From Synechococcus sp. JA-3-3Ab (GTDB lineage: Bacteria > Cyanobacteriota > Cyanobacteriia > Thermostichales > Thermostichaceae): DNA of 64,000 nucleotides. Each line of letters starts with the position of its first letter. Positions within the stretch are counted from its first letter, which is position 1. The stretch spans positions 2,246,001 to 2,310,000 of the forward strand of contig NC_007775.1 in NCBI RefSeq assembly GCF_000013205.1. Reading direction: 5' to 3'. The notes beneath the pieces were generated by a model. It saw only the letters and a program-made list of their open reading frames with translations, was not told where the DNA came from and did no database searches. Below are positions 1 through 8,269 of the stretch, piece by piece. The position numbers were made by a program, and so were the translations under genes.

Positions 1-1
1 A

Positions 2-475
2 GAGTTGGGCATCGCTACCATCTCAGACATGGTGGCCAGAGCGAGCGAGCTGGTGATGATCGGGCCGCCGGAGTTCCAGGCCCGCGAAGATGGCCTGCCG
101 GGGCTGCAAGCAGTCTACGGCAACTTTCGCCTCAAGGCCTACAAGGCGGTGGATCCCGGCCTGCGCTACCAGGGCTTGGTCAATGGGGAGGCGGATGTGG
201 CGGTGGCCTTTGGCACCGATGGGGAAATTGCCGCCTTTGACCTGGTGGTGCTCAAGGACGACAAGCAGCTTTTCCCCCCTTACCAGGTGGCGCCGGTAGT
301 GCGCAAAGATACCCTGGAAGCCAACCCCGGCATCGCCACCGCTTTGAACGCCCTTTCTCCCCTGTTGACGGACGAGGTGATGCAGCGGCTGAACTACGAG
401 GTAAGCGGCAAGCGCAGGGAGCCGGCAGAGGTGGCGAGAGCCTTCTTGGTGGAGGCCGGCATCTTGAAAGAGTAG
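2..475 (+). CDS. Osmoprotectant ABC transporter substrate-binding protein, C-terminal part
   Basis: This is the last 157 or so codons of a periplasmic binding protein whose start lies before the window. The open frame runs through the left edge, so the TTG near base 5 is not a real start. The segment with LKDDKQLFPPYQVAPVVR is characteristic of the OpuAC/ProX glycine betaine and choline binding family, where this half forms the second lobe closing over the ligand. It is followed 21 bases later by an ATPase and then a permease on the same strand, the usual order of a glycine betaine/choline importer. The substrate is inferred from family and context only. Upstream codons might also encode a fused permease, which the window cannot show. 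Confidence 0.85.
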   Translation, partial: ELGIATISDMVARASELVMIGPPEFQAREDGLPGLQAVYGNFRLKAYKAVDPGLRYQGLVNGEADVAVAFGTDGEIAAFDLVVLKDDKQLFPPYQVAPVVRKDTLEANPGIATALNALSPLLTDEVMQRLNYEVSGKRREPAEVARAFLVEAGILKE

Positions 476-496
476 CCCGTTGCACGAGGCCCTGGC

Positions 497-1465
497 GTGA
501 GCACTCTTGAGTTCGAGCGGGTATCGCTGCGCTTTCCCCACAATTCCCGTCCGGCCGTGGAGGAGTGCAGTTTTTCCGTGGCCTCGGGCCAGTTGGTGGT
601 CATCCTCGGCCCTTCCGGCTGCGGCAAAACCACCCTTCTAAAAATGGTGAACCGGCTGCTGGAGCCCACCCAAGGACAGATTCGCCTGGATGGGCAGGAT
701 ATCCGCCGCTTTCCGGTGACGGCGCTGCGCCAGCGCATCGGGTATGTCATCCAGCAGGTGGGGCTGTTTCCCCACATGACGGTGGCCCAGAATGTGGCGG
801 TGGTGCCGCGACTTTTGGGCTGGCCAAGGGAGCGCATCCGCGAGCGGGTGGACGAGCTGCTCAGCTTGGTCAACCTGCCCCCCCAAGAATACCGACGTCG
901 CTACCCGGCTCAACTCTCGGGCGGCCAACAGCAGCGGGTGGGGCTGGCGCGGGCGCTGGCCGGGGATCCGGATCTGCTGCTGATGGACGAGCCCTTTGGT
1001 GCCCTCGACGCCATCACTCGTGGCAAGCTGCAAGACGAGATCCTACACCTGCAACGGCAACTAAAAAAGACTATCCTCTTCGTCTCCCACGACGTGGAAG
1101 AGGCGCTGCGCCTGGCAGATCGCATCCTGGTGATGCAGCAGGGGCGGGTGGTACAGTTCGACACTCCCTTGCGGCTGCTCACCCAGCCGGCCACCCCCTT
1201 TGTCCGAGAGCTGCTGGGGGCAGACGACATGGTGCGTCAGTTGAGCGTGCTGCGGGTGGAAACGGCGATGGAGCGGATCCCGCACAACCACCAGATCCAG
1301 GAGGGGGCGGTGGTGAAACCCCAGGAAACCCTGCGGCGGGCCTTGTCGCTGCTGTTGCGCACGGGGGCAGCAGCTCTCACAGTGTGGGAAGACGGGCGGG
1401 CCATTGGCATCGTTACCCTGGATCACATCCGCCATCTGGCCATGCTGGAGGGGGGATCCGCATGA
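497..1465 (+). CDS. Osmoprotectant ABC transporter ATP-binding protein (OpuBA/ProV type)
   Basis: The 322-residue protein is the energy-coupling ATPase of the importer. Walker A (GPSGCGKTT) is at residues 38-46, the Q-loop (IQQ) near 85, the signature LSGGQQQR at about 140-147, Walker B LLLMDEP at about 160-166, and the switch histidine in LFVSHD near 198. After the nucleotide-binding domain the C-terminal part, about residues 255-320, resembles the CBS region that senses ionic strength in OpuA-like ATPases, although only one CBS-like repeat is evident. The GTG start at 497 follows the binding-protein stop by 21 bases. The stop overlaps the permease start (ATGA), so translation is coupled. 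The ATPase call is firm; choline/betaine specificity is inferred. Confidence 0.93.
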   Translation: MSTLEFERVSLRFPHNSRPAVEECSFSVASGQLVVILGPSGCGKTTLLKMVNRLLEPTQGQIRLDGQDIRRFPVTALRQRIGYVIQQVGLFPHMTVAQNVAVVPRLLGWPRERIRERVDELLSLVNLPPQEYRRRYPAQLSGGQQQRVGLARALAGDPDLLLMDEPFGALDAITRGKLQDEILHLQRQLKKTILFVSHDVEEALRLADRILVMQQGRVVQFDTPLRLLTQPATPFVRELLGADDMVRQLSVLRVETAMERIPHNHQIQEGAVVKPQETLRRALSLLLRTGAAALTVWEDGRAIGIVTLDHIRHLAMLEGGSA

Positions 1466-2079
1466 GCTATCTTCTCAGCAACCCCGGCCTGGTGTGGCAG
1501 CTTACCCAAGAGCACCTGGCGATGGTGGCAACAGCCTTGGGGATTGCCCTGGTGCTGGCGCTGCCGTTGGCTTTGCTGGTGCACCAGGTGCGCTGGCTGG
1601 CCCTGCCGGTGATGGGGATCCTCAGCATCCTGTACACAGTGCCCAGCCTGGCCCTAATCATCTTGTTGGTTCCCTACTTTGGCCTCAATGCCCGCTCGGT
1701 GGTGGTGGCGATGGTGCTCTACACGCAGGTGATCTTGGTGCGCCATTTTTACGTGGGCCTGCGCTCGGTGGAGCCTGCCATTCTGGAGGCGGCCAAGGGC
1801 TTGGGGATGAACTTCTGGCAGCGGTGGTGGCAGGTGCAGGTGCCCCTCATGCTGCCGGTTGCCCTGGCCGGCTTGCGGCTGGCGGCAATTGTGGCCATTG
1901 CCATCGCCACGGTGGGGGCTAAGTTTGGGGCGGGAGGGCTGGGCACCCTGCTTTTTGAGGGCATTGCCCAGGCCGGTCGCTACGACAAGATCTGGGCCGG
2001 ATCTTTGGCCGTGGGATCCTTGGCCTTGCTGGTGAACACGGCCCTGTGGGGGCTGGAGTGGGCGGCCCGCCGCGGCTAA
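1462..2079 (+). CDS. Osmoprotectant ABC transporter permease (OpuBB/ProW type)
   Basis: This 205-residue inner-membrane protein is almost entirely hydrophobic, with five or six predicted membrane segments starting near residue 18. The EAA loop that contacts the ATPase is visible as EAAKGLGMNFWQRWWQ in the second half, followed by the conserved leucine/proline stretch. The length matches short OpuBB/OsmW permeases of about 200-220 residues. The ATG at 1462 overlaps the ATPase stop as ATGA; the same frame is open far upstream inside the ATPase gene, but those codons are antigenically unrelated to permeases and are not translated here. It is the last gene of the importer operon. Confidence 0.92.
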   Translation: MSYLLSNPGLVWQLTQEHLAMVATALGIALVLALPLALLVHQVRWLALPVMGILSILYTVPSLALIILLVPYFGLNARSVVVAMVLYTQVILVRHFYVGLRSVEPAILEAAKGLGMNFWQRWWQVQVPLMLPVALAGLRLAAIVAIAIATVGAKFGAGGLGTLLFEGIAQAGRYDKIWAGSLAVGSLALLVNTALWGLEWAARRG

Positions 2080-2276
2080 AGAGAGCCAGAGCCTTTTTCA
2101 AGTCGCTGGAGACAGCCCCCCTCGCAAGACGGAACAACGGTCTGCCCCTGCCATTTTACGAAGAGCTATAGCATGGACGAGAAGCCAAGTACTTCTCCAG
2201 GCGAGACGATTCCAGCCTCCTGCTATTCGGTGCCGCTTGGAAAGACCGTAGCTTTATAGAGTGGGCCTGACGCAAC

Positions 2277-2867
2277 ATGGGTGAGCAACCTCCGCTAAGG
2301 GATTGGCCTTCTCGCAGCGATGGGGAACTGATGGAGGCTATCCGAGAGAGGCAAGGGGCAGCGCTGGGGGTGCTTTACGACCGCTATGCCGGCTTGGTCT
2401 ATGGGCTGGCCCTCCAGATCCTGGGCCATGTGGCCGAGGCGGAAGATCTGACTCAGGCGGTGTTTGTCGAACTGTGGCGCAAAGCCAGCTATGATCCGCA
2501 GCGGGGATCGGTGAGCAGTTTTCTCTGTCTGTTGACCCGTTCGCGTGCCATCGACCGTCTGCGTTCCCAAGACAGCTCTCAACGTCTTTTGAAGCACTGG
2601 CAATCTCTGCTCGCCGCCGAGAACAGGGCGCCGGCCCCCTTTGAGCAGCTCTCCCTCGAGGAGCGACGGCAAGCCGTACAAGAGGCCCTCGGCCAACTGC
2701 CGGAAAGCCAACGGCAGGTTCTAGAGTTGATCTACTACCAGGGGCTGAGCCAGGCGGACGTTGCCCGACACCTGGGGATCCCGCCGGCAACCGTTAAAGC
2801 CCGCGCTCGCCAAGCCCTCTGCAAGTTGCGGGGATCCCTGCGCGCGCTCCTTGAGGTTTGGAGTTAG
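2277..2867 (+). CDS. ECF-type RNA polymerase sigma factor
   Basis: The 196-residue protein has the two-domain build of an extracytoplasmic-function sigma factor. Region 2 covers about residues 28-95, with the aromatic and acidic core around AEAEDLTQAVFVELWR that recognises the -10 element. Region 4 is a helix-turn-helix at about 130-185 (LSQADVARHLGIPPATVKAR) that binds the -35 element. There are no regions 1 or 3. The next gene encodes an RskA-like membrane anti-sigma factor, so the pair should form a regulated switch of the SigK/RskA kind. The ATG at 2277 is preceded by a 197-base intergenic stretch without other genes. The signal sensed is unknown; coupling to a VanW-domain gene suggests an envelope function. 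Confidence 0.9.
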   Translation: MGEQPPLRDWPSRSDGELMEAIRERQGAALGVLYDRYAGLVYGLALQILGHVAEAEDLTQAVFVELWRKASYDPQRGSVSSFLCLLTRSRAIDRLRSQDSSQRLLKHWQSLLAAENRAPAPFEQLSLEERRQAVQEALGQLPESQRQVLELIYYQGLSQADVARHLGIPPATVKARARQALCKLRGSLRALLEVWS

Positions 2868-2887
2868 GTTCTGTTGTCGGCCTGGCC

Positions 2888-3655
2888 ATGTTTGCATCCC
2901 ATTTGCCCCTTGCATCGGAAGAACAGGAAGAACTGGCCGGCTATCTGCTGGGGGATTTATCTCCTGAGCAGGCAAGCGCCCTAGAGGCACGCCTAACCCA
3001 AGACCCACGGTTGCTGGCGGAATTGCAGGCTTTGCAAGAAACCCTGCACCTGTTGCCCTACGGCTTGCCGGGGGTGATCCCGCCGGCCAGCTTGCGGGGC
3101 AAGGTGATGGCAGAGGCGGGCATTGAGCAGGTGCCGACACCTCTTCAGCCGGCCCTGTCCTCTCTGGGGTTCGGTCGCCTCACCGCTGAGTGGCGCTGGC
3201 TGGGGGGGTTGGCGGCAGTGGTTTTGGCCCTGCTGGTTTTCGACAACTGGCGACTGCGGCAGGCGCTCCAACTGGCCCGCCTAGAATCGGTGCAGGCGCT
3301 GGCCCATTTGCTGCAACAGCCGGGATCCCGCCTGGTCAATTTGCAGGGAGAGGCGGCAGCGGCTAACCTCCTCTATCGCCCAGGAGAGTGGCAGGAGGTG
3401 GTCTTGGCGGCGAGGGATCTGCCCCAACCGGCCCCTGGGGAGCGTTACCATCTCTGGCTCAAGCTGGAGGACGGCGAGACCCTCCACTGCGGCAACTTTC
3501 AAGTGGATGCCCAGGGATCCGCGCTTGTCGCCTTACGTCCGCCGCGCCCGCTGCCAGAGGACGCTCGCCCCCAAGAGGTGCTGGTTACGGCCCAAGCCGC
3601 TGCCGTCCCTCGCAAACCCCAGGGCAAGGTTCTTCTCAAAGCCAGGGTGTTCTAG
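2888..3655 (+). CDS. RskA-like transmembrane anti-sigma factor
   Basis: The predicted 255-residue protein begins with a short helical region (residues about 10-70, with LAGYLLGDLSPEQASALEAR) like the sigma-binding domain of anti-sigma factors. A single membrane span follows at about 103-121 (LGGLAAVVLALLVF) and then an extracytoplasmic RskA C-terminal domain with WQEVVLAARDLP and YHLWLKLEDG motifs. Family members hold their sigma factor at the membrane until released by proteolysis. It lies directly after the sigma gene and two bases or so ahead of the next start region. ATG 2888 is chosen; an in-frame TTG at 2858, overlapping the sigma gene, is a possible earlier start. No strong ribosome-binding site decides between them. 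Confidence 0.83.
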   Translation: MFASHLPLASEEQEELAGYLLGDLSPEQASALEARLTQDPRLLAELQALQETLHLLPYGLPGVIPPASLRGKVMAEAGIEQVPTPLQPALSSLGFGRLTAEWRWLGGLAAVVLALLVFDNWRLRQALQLARLESVQALAHLLQQPGSRLVNLQGEAAAANLLYRPGEWQEVVLAARDLPQPAPGERYHLWLKLEDGETLHCGNFQVDAQGSALVALRPPRPLPEDARPQEVLVTAQAAAVPRKPQGKVLLKARVF

Positions 3656-3660
3656 GAGAA

Positions 3661-4320
3661 GTGAGGGGAAAGCTAGCGCTGCGGGGATTGGCCTTATCGG
3701 TGGGGTTGGCCCTGGCCCTGCTGGCTTTGTGGTGGATGGATCCCACCCCAACCACCCTGAGCCAATACACCACTTCCTTACAGGAGCGCACTCTCCCACA
3801 GCTCCACAACATCCGCCAAGCAGTCCAAAGCCTGGATGGGGTTTACATTCAGCCGGGGGCGGTTTTTTCTTTCAACCAGGTGGTGGGGCCGCGCACCCTG
3901 GAGCGGGGCTATCTGCCTGCGCCGGTATTCATGGTGGCCGAAACCCTGGATTCGGTTGGCGGCGGGATCTGTCAAGTCTCCTCCAGCCTTTACAATGCGG
4001 CTCTGCTGGCGGGGCTGGAAGTGGTGGAAAGGCACCCCCATTACCGGCAGGTGGAGTCGGTGCCGCCAGGGCTAGATGCCACGGTTTGGTACGGCTTGGC
4101 CGATCTCAGGTTGCGCAATCCTTTCCCTTGGCCAGTACGCCTGCGCTTTCAGATCCGCGGCCAAACTCTAATCGTGTCGGTGCTGGGACGGGGATCCCAC
4201 CCTGCTCCAGCCATTCCACCCATCCGCGTAGAGCAGCGGCGACTGGATCCCCAGCATTTGCAGGTAAGCGTCTATCGCGGTAACGAGCGCCTCTCCCAAG
4301 ATCGCTACGTTGCTCCCTAG
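3661..4320 (+). CDS. VanW-domain envelope protein
   Basis: The 219-residue protein has one N-terminal membrane segment or uncleaved signal (LALSVGLALALLALWW, about residues 9-24) followed by a VanW domain. Family hallmarks are visible: GAVFSFNQVVGPRTLERGY near residue 65 and GGGICQVSSSLYNAAL near 100, containing a conserved cysteine. VanW is named after a gene of vancomycin-resistance clusters, but its biochemical role is not known, so no resistance function is implied. The GTG at 3661 sits right behind a TAGGAGAA stretch that includes the anti-sigma stop codon, which argues for coupling to the sigma/anti-sigma pair. The spacing to GTG is very short, so a slightly later TTG or ATG 3736 remains possible. 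Confidence 0.82.
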   Translation: MRGKLALRGLALSVGLALALLALWWMDPTPTTLSQYTTSLQERTLPQLHNIRQAVQSLDGVYIQPGAVFSFNQVVGPRTLERGYLPAPVFMVAETLDSVGGGICQVSSSLYNAALLAGLEVVERHPHYRQVESVPPGLDATVWYGLADLRLRNPFPWPVRLRFQIRGQTLIVSVLGRGSHPAPAIPPIRVEQRRLDPQHLQVSVYRGNERLSQDRYVAP

Positions 4321-4413
4321 CTGCCAAAACCGTCTTGGCGAAGTCCGCTGCACCTTCTGGGGAACCGCATCCTAAGCTGCCTCTTTAAGGAGCAAGGGGA
4401 CAAGCCGTTTGGA

Positions 4414-5124
4414 TCATCTTCCAATCACCAGCACCCCCATCATGCCACCGGCTAGGGGATAAAACTTGGCAACAGAAAACCCTACCTGCAAGGCCATTTG
4501 CTGCTGCTCTTGGCCAGATGGGAAACCATCCAAACTGGGATCGATGTAGGCATATTCAGATGCCAATCCCAGAGCTTGCGCCCGGGCGACGACCTGGGTG
4601 TTCAGGTACCAGCGCTGGAAGTCCGCAAGGAAAGGGATCCCTGTGGGGCGATGAAAGTCCAAGAGAGCGGCGCGACAGCCGGGCTTGAGCACCCGGTAAA
4701 TCTCCCGCAACGCTTGAGGGATATCGGTTACGTTGCGCAGACCGTAGCCCATTGTAACGGCATCAAAGCTGGCGTTGGGAAAAGGCAAGGCCAAAGCATC
4801 TCCCAATACCCACTCTAGGGAGTAGCCGGGGAAAAGACGGGAGCGCCGCCGAGCAATCTCCAGCATGGCCGGGGAGAAATCCAGGCCGACCACCTGTCCG
4901 CTTCGTCCCACCCGCCGGGCCAGTTGCAGCGCCAGGTCGCCGGTGCCGCAGCAGAGATCCAACACCTGCCCGCCAGGGCCGGCGCCCGACCAGCGCACAG
5001 CCATGCGCTTCCAAACCTGATGCAGGCCCAGGCTCAGGGTTTGGTTGAGGGCATCGTAGTGGGGGGCGATGCGGTCGAATAGCTCCCGAATCTGCTCAGG
5101 GCGCTCAAAGGTTGGGCTGGGCAC
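4414..5124 (-). CDS. menG: Demethylnaphthoquinone methyltransferase (UbiE/MenG family)
   Basis: The 236-residue protein is a class I SAM-dependent methyltransferase. It opens with the UbiE-type RELFDRIAPHYDALNQTLS segment at about residues 12-31, has the SAM-binding LDLCCGTGD at about 55-63, and carries VTMGYGLRNVTD at about 123-134, a UbiE/MenG signature. In cyanobacteria this enzyme methylates 2-phytyl-1,4-naphthoquinone in the last step of phylloquinone synthesis, supplying the photosystem I electron carrier. The length matches the family (230-240). It is convergent with the VanW gene and is followed upstream on the same strand by unrelated genes, so it is probably a single transcription unit. 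Confidence 0.92.
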   Translation of the reverse strand: MPSPTFERPEQIRELFDRIAPHYDALNQTLSLGLHQVWKRMAVRWSGAGPGGQVLDLCCGTGDLALQLARRVGRSGQVVGLDFSPAMLEIARRRSRLFPGYSLEWVLGDALALPFPNASFDAVTMGYGLRNVTDIPQALREIYRVLKPGCRAALLDFHRPTGIPFLADFQRWYLNTQVVARAQALGLASEYAYIDPSLDGFPSGQEQQQMALQVGFSVAKFYPLAGGMMGVLVIGR

Positions 5125-5175
5125 CGCTTCTCAACTCCGCTTTGCATCAGTCGTGGCCGCAGTCACCAGACGGGA

Positions 5176-5961
5176 CTACTGCGGCACCGGGATCCCGCTC
5201 ACCCCGACTCGGTGGCGGCGGCTGGGATAATCGGCCAGGCTCAAGGACAAAGACCGGGATCCGGCCAAGCTGGAGGCGGGGATGCGAACAGTTCCCTGGA
5301 AGACTTGGCTGTTGGGAGGCAGCTCCCCAGGCAGGCCTTGGGTGAGGGCGTTGATCGACCGTCCGGTGTCGTCGGTAACGTTCAGGAAGCTGTAGAGAAA
5401 ACGCACCGTCTCCGCCGAATTGTTCTGCATCGCCACGTTCAAAACCACCTGCCCTCCCTCGCGGCGAACCGAGAGCACCTGCATAGCAACCTGCCCGCCG
5501 GCAGCCACTTGCCGAGGTGGAGGAGGTGGTGTAAACACCGGTGGCGGCGAGGGGCGCGGCGGTTGGGGAGAGGGAGAAGCAGGCCGCGGGGTGGGGGATG
5601 GGGCTGCCGCCAACTCAGGAGACAAGCGGGGGGTGGGCGTCGGGGTAGGTCTAGCCACGGGAACGGATGTAGGAGTGGAGAGAGGGGCGGGGGTGGGGGG
5701 TGGGCGCAGGCTCGCTTCCGCTGCTGCAATCACCGCGGCCTCGTTCAAGAGGGGCACGGTGCGGGGATCGCGAACGCCACGGGAGGAGGAAGCATTGCCG
5801 GCTGTGGTGACGGGAGAGGAGACCCCCGACAGGGCGCGCTGGCCGAAGAGGTAGCCCAAACAGGCGCTCAACACGGCTGTGAAGAAAAACGCACCCAGCC
5901 AAAACAGCGCTCCCAAGAATGGGGAGGTGAACTCTTGCGCTGGCCTGACCGATCTTCGCAA
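5176..5961 (-). CDS. Membrane-anchored protein with proline-rich linker, function unknown
   Basis: I do not recognise a named family. The 261-residue protein has one N-terminal membrane span (FLGALFWLGAFFFTAVLSA, about residues 16-34), a low-complexity linker of Pro, Thr, Ser and Ala at about 85-150 with many PTPTP and PSP units, and a compact C-terminal domain at about 155-255. That domain looks like an FxLYD/DUF4352-type beta-sandwich, with VVLNVAMQNNSAETVRFLYS in its core. The likely topology is a cytoplasmic N-tip, a stalk and an external globular domain. Similar linkers occur in the proteins at 22271-23023 and 23929-26094. The start follows an intergenic gap without a clear ribosome-binding site. 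Confidence 0.75.
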   Translation of the reverse strand: MRRSVRPAQEFTSPFLGALFWLGAFFFTAVLSACLGYLFGQRALSGVSSPVTTAGNASSSRGVRDPRTVPLLNEAAVIAAAEASLRPPPTPAPLSTPTSVPVARPTPTPTPRLSPELAAAPSPTPRPASPSPQPPRPSPPPVFTPPPPPRQVAAGGQVAMQVLSVRREGGQVVLNVAMQNNSAETVRFLYSFLNVTDDTGRSINALTQGLPGELPPNSQVFQGTVRIPASSLAGSRSLSLSLADYPSRRHRVGVSGIPVPQ

Positions 5962-6018
5962 AGGATGCTCACTCCTGCTACCGGCTTGCTCTACCTATGA
6001 TACGAAAGCGACGAGGAG

Positions 6019-6297
6019 CTAGGGATTCTCCGCTGGCCCAGAATCTTTGCGCTCTTGCTGCTGGGCGCAGAGAGCAGCGCTATCTAGGTTGGGCAGCCGT
6101 TCCCCCAACCACCAGCCTGGATCCTCCCAGCTCAGGGATCGCAGCCACTTGGCGGCGCGATCCGCCAAGACCAGCCCCAACAAAACAGGAGCGGTGGTGA
6201 TCCCCAGCGCTAGGCTTAGCCAAAGGGGAGGAAAGGTTGGCGAGGTGGCTGAAGCAGCACTTTGGCCAGGGGAAGATGCTGGCTTGGGATCCGTCAT
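6019..6297 (-). CDS. Small single-span membrane protein, unknown
   Basis: A 92-residue open frame encodes a Pro/Ser/Ala-rich N-tail, one confident membrane span (LWLSLALGITTAPVLLGLVLA, cut here to its core, about residues 25-45) and a polar C-tail with tryptophans (WLRSLSWEDPGWW). The Trp-rich segment after the span would lie at the membrane surface. No family is recognised. It is oriented like its neighbours and lies 57 bases from the next gene. Codon use resembles nearby genes, so I regard it as real, though it could be lineage-specific. Confidence 0.6.
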   Translation of the reverse strand: MTDPKPASSPGQSAASATSPTFPPLWLSLALGITTAPVLLGLVLADRAAKWLRSLSWEDPGWWLGERLPNLDSAALCAQQQERKDSGPAENP

Positions 6298-6344
6298 GTC
6301 TCTTGTAAAACTGCCCTTAATTGATCCTTATCCTAGCTCCAAAC

Positions 6345-6968
6345 TCACGGAGCCAGGAGCTTTTGCTTAAACTCAGCTAGTGCCGAAAGAGTTTCTTGGT
6401 TCAGGGGGCAACAAAGAAGAGGCGCTGCTTTACGTATGGCTTCAAGAGGCCAGTCCCACCAGCTAAGCTGGCTGAGCTGCTCGATTACCTCAGGTGAGAA
6501 GCGATAGCGAACTACTTTGGCTGGCACACCCGCAACAATCGCGTATGGTGGGACATCCCTAGTCACCACGGCACCCATTCCAACAACTGCTCCATTTCCA
6601 ATTGTCACTCCTGAGCGAATCATGGCACCGTGGCCAATCCAAACGTCATGGCCAACCACAATGTCCCCGCGGGTCAGAGGGTGGCCTTCCAGGGCGCGCA
6701 GCTCGCTCCAACACTCAGGTAGATGAGTGAAGGGATAGGTAGTGGCCCAGTCAGTGTGGTGCTCATAGCCTGCAAAAAAATGCACCTCTCGCGCAATCGA
6801 GCTACAGCGGCCAATCTTTACCTGCGAAGGCTCTCCCATCCAATGGATAAAGAACTCATATCCATAGCTTAGGGAGCCAATAGTAACCAAGGGAAATGGT
6901 GCTAAGCCTCTGTAGGCAAAGTATGTTTTCTCCTCCAGTTGGGGACTATGTTCGATGCGGATGGGCAT
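6345..6968 (-). CDS. CatB-like hexapeptide O-acetyltransferase
   Basis: The 207-residue protein has the left-handed beta-helix hexapeptide repeats of the xenobiotic/chloramphenicol acetyltransferase (CatB, VatD) group. The repeat run ITIGNGAVVGMGAVVTRDV-like lies at about residues 117-138, with DVWIGHGAMIRSG just before it and IVAGVPAKVVRYRF closing the domain. A His in YEHHTDWATTYPF matches the catalytic region where the family accepts acetyl-CoA. Members modify antibiotics or, more often, sugars and polysaccharide precursors; the acceptor cannot be told here. The sequence is noticeably richer in A and T than its surroundings, which hints at acquisition from elsewhere. Confidence 0.88.
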   Translation of the reverse strand: MPIRIEHSPQLEEKTYFAYRGLAPFPLVTIGSLSYGYEFFIHWMGEPSQVKIGRCSSIAREVHFFAGYEHHTDWATTYPFTHLPECWSELRALEGHPLTRGDIVVGHDVWIGHGAMIRSGVTIGNGAVVGMGAVVTRDVPPYAIVAGVPAKVVRYRFSPEVIEQLSQLSWWDWPLEAIRKAAPLLCCPLNQETLSALAEFKQKLLAP

Positions 6969-7147
6969 AGAACCTTAGGTCGCTAGATCGGGGCTTCACC
7001 TGCCAGAACGCAAGCCTCGGTAGAATGGGCTCAAAATCCGCCTAGGAGCTTCCAGATCTTAACCTAATTACGAACGAAGCCAGAAGAGGTAGAAGCTGCT
7101 AACCGCTAAGCTAACCTAGCGATAAACTTCTTCTTGACTGATGTCTA

Positions 7148-7711
7148 ATGCCGATTGTACTTATCTGCGGCCCTGCCCGCTGCGGTAAAAGTCGGCTGGC
7201 GGAGAGCCTAGCTGCCGCTTCCGGCCTGCCGGTCGTCTATCTGGCCACCGGCCCCAAGCCCGATCCCCAAGCCGACCCAGAGTGGGCGGAGCGGGTTCAG
7301 CAGCACCGGCAACGGCGTCCTCCCACTTGGCAAACCTGGGAAACCGGGCCCGACCTGGGGGCCGACCTGCAAAAGCTGTCTCAGCCCTGTTGTGCCCTGG
7401 TGGACTCTCTAGGCGGCTGGGTGGCGCAGGGTCTGGAGTGTTCCCCGGAGGAGTGGGATCCCTTGGTGGACGCTTTCTTGTCGGCCTTGCAGAGCTGGGC
7501 AGGAAAGGCGATCTTGGTCTCAGAAGAGGTAGGCTGGGGAGTGGTGCCCGCCTATCCGCTGGGGCGTCGGTTTCGCGATCGGATGGGGGAGCTCACCCAG
7601 AAGCTGGCCCCGCTGGCAGACCAGGTGTTCTTGGTGGCGGCAGGCTTTGTTCTCGACCTAACTCGGCTGGGGATCCCGCTGGCAGGGGTGAATAGCCCAG
7701 AGCTGAGATAA
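7148..7711 (+). CDS. cobU: Adenosylcobinamide kinase / cobinamide-phosphate guanylyltransferase
   Basis: The 187-residue protein matches CobU/CobP, the bifunctional enzyme that phosphorylates adenosylcobinamide and then adds GMP in the nucleotide-loop steps of cobalamin synthesis. The P-loop GPARCGKS is at residues 8-15. Further hallmarks are VVYLATGP near 30, HRQRRPPTWQTWE around 53-65 carrying the histidine that receives GMP, VSEEVGWGVVP near 125-135, and GRRFRDRMGELTQKLA near 140-155. The length is normal. It starts with ATG at 7148 after a 179-base gap and ends 69 bases before the CRR6 gene on the same strand. No cobalamin riboswitch was recognised upstream. Confidence 0.93.
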   Translation: MPIVLICGPARCGKSRLAESLAAASGLPVVYLATGPKPDPQADPEWAERVQQHRQRRPPTWQTWETGPDLGADLQKLSQPCCALVDSLGGWVAQGLECSPEEWDPLVDAFLSALQSWAGKAILVSEEVGWGVVPAYPLGRRFRDRMGELTQKLAPLADQVFLVAAGFVLDLTRLGIPLAGVNSPELR

Positions 7712-7780
7712 GCTGCAAGGGGTTGATGCTATCCACAGCCCTGACCAGGATTCAAGGCGTTAAGGTAACTGCTTGTCGCC

Positions 7781-8269
7781 GTGCCAATTACCTTCCACCT
7801 ACCTGCCAAAGCCATCCAGGCCTTGGATTTGACCCCGGGCCATGAATTGGTGAAAACCTTGATGGCGGATCCCGTTGGCGCCGCTCAGCAGGTACAGTGC
7901 GCCATCGATTGGCCGCGCAGCCCCGACGATCCGCGGGAGCTGTCGGAGATCCCAGAAGTGCGCCTGTGGTTCATCCGCTGGGATACGGTTTACCCCTGGA
8001 TGCCCTACTTTCTCGATTGGCGCAGCGGCGAGCTGGCCCGCTACGCCGCTATGCTGGTGCCCCACCAATTCAACCCCCGCGAAGGGATCGTCTACAACCC
8101 GGAGGCGTTGGAGATCTTCGTCTACCAGAAGATTTTTGTGCTGATGCGCTGGTTTAAGCAGCAGAAACTGGGATCTGTCTCGATGCTGCGGGACATGGCC
8201 TTGGTGTTTGGCTTTGAGGTGCAACCCGAGTTTCTGAGCCTCTGGGAAGCCGAGACGGGGGAACCATGA
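7781..8269 (+). CDS. CRR6-family protein (NDH-1 complex assembly)
   Basis: The 162-residue protein matches the CRR6 family (DUF1817) of cyanobacteria and chloroplasts. Family features include VRLWFIRWDTVYPWMPYFLDW-like tryptophan-rich text around residues 66-86, GELARYAAMLVPHQFNPREG at about 88-108 and YNPEALEIFVYQKIF after it. CRR6 helps mature NdhI during assembly of the NDH-1 (NAD(P)H dehydrogenase-like) complex in chloroplasts and in Synechocystis. The GTG start at 7781 gives a protein of normal length. Its stop overlaps the next gene's start as ATGA, so the two are translationally coupled. The family call is confident; the assembly role is known for the family, not shown here. Confidence 0.9.
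   Translation: MPITFHLPAKAIQALDLTPGHELVKTLMADPVGAAQQVQCAIDWPRSPDDPRELSEIPEVRLWFIRWDTVYPWMPYFLDWRSGELARYAAMLVPHQFNPREGIVYNPEALEIFVYQKIFVLMRWFKQQKLGSVSMLRDMALVFGFEVQPEFLSLWEAETGEP

Noticed and set aside
565..1461. Upstream part of the open frame containing the permease
   Set aside because: These codons are an alternative frame of the ATPase gene; the permease starts at 1462.
3661..4320. Vancomycin-resistance function for the VanW-domain gene
   Set aside because: The name comes from gene context elsewhere; no vanHAX-type genes are here.
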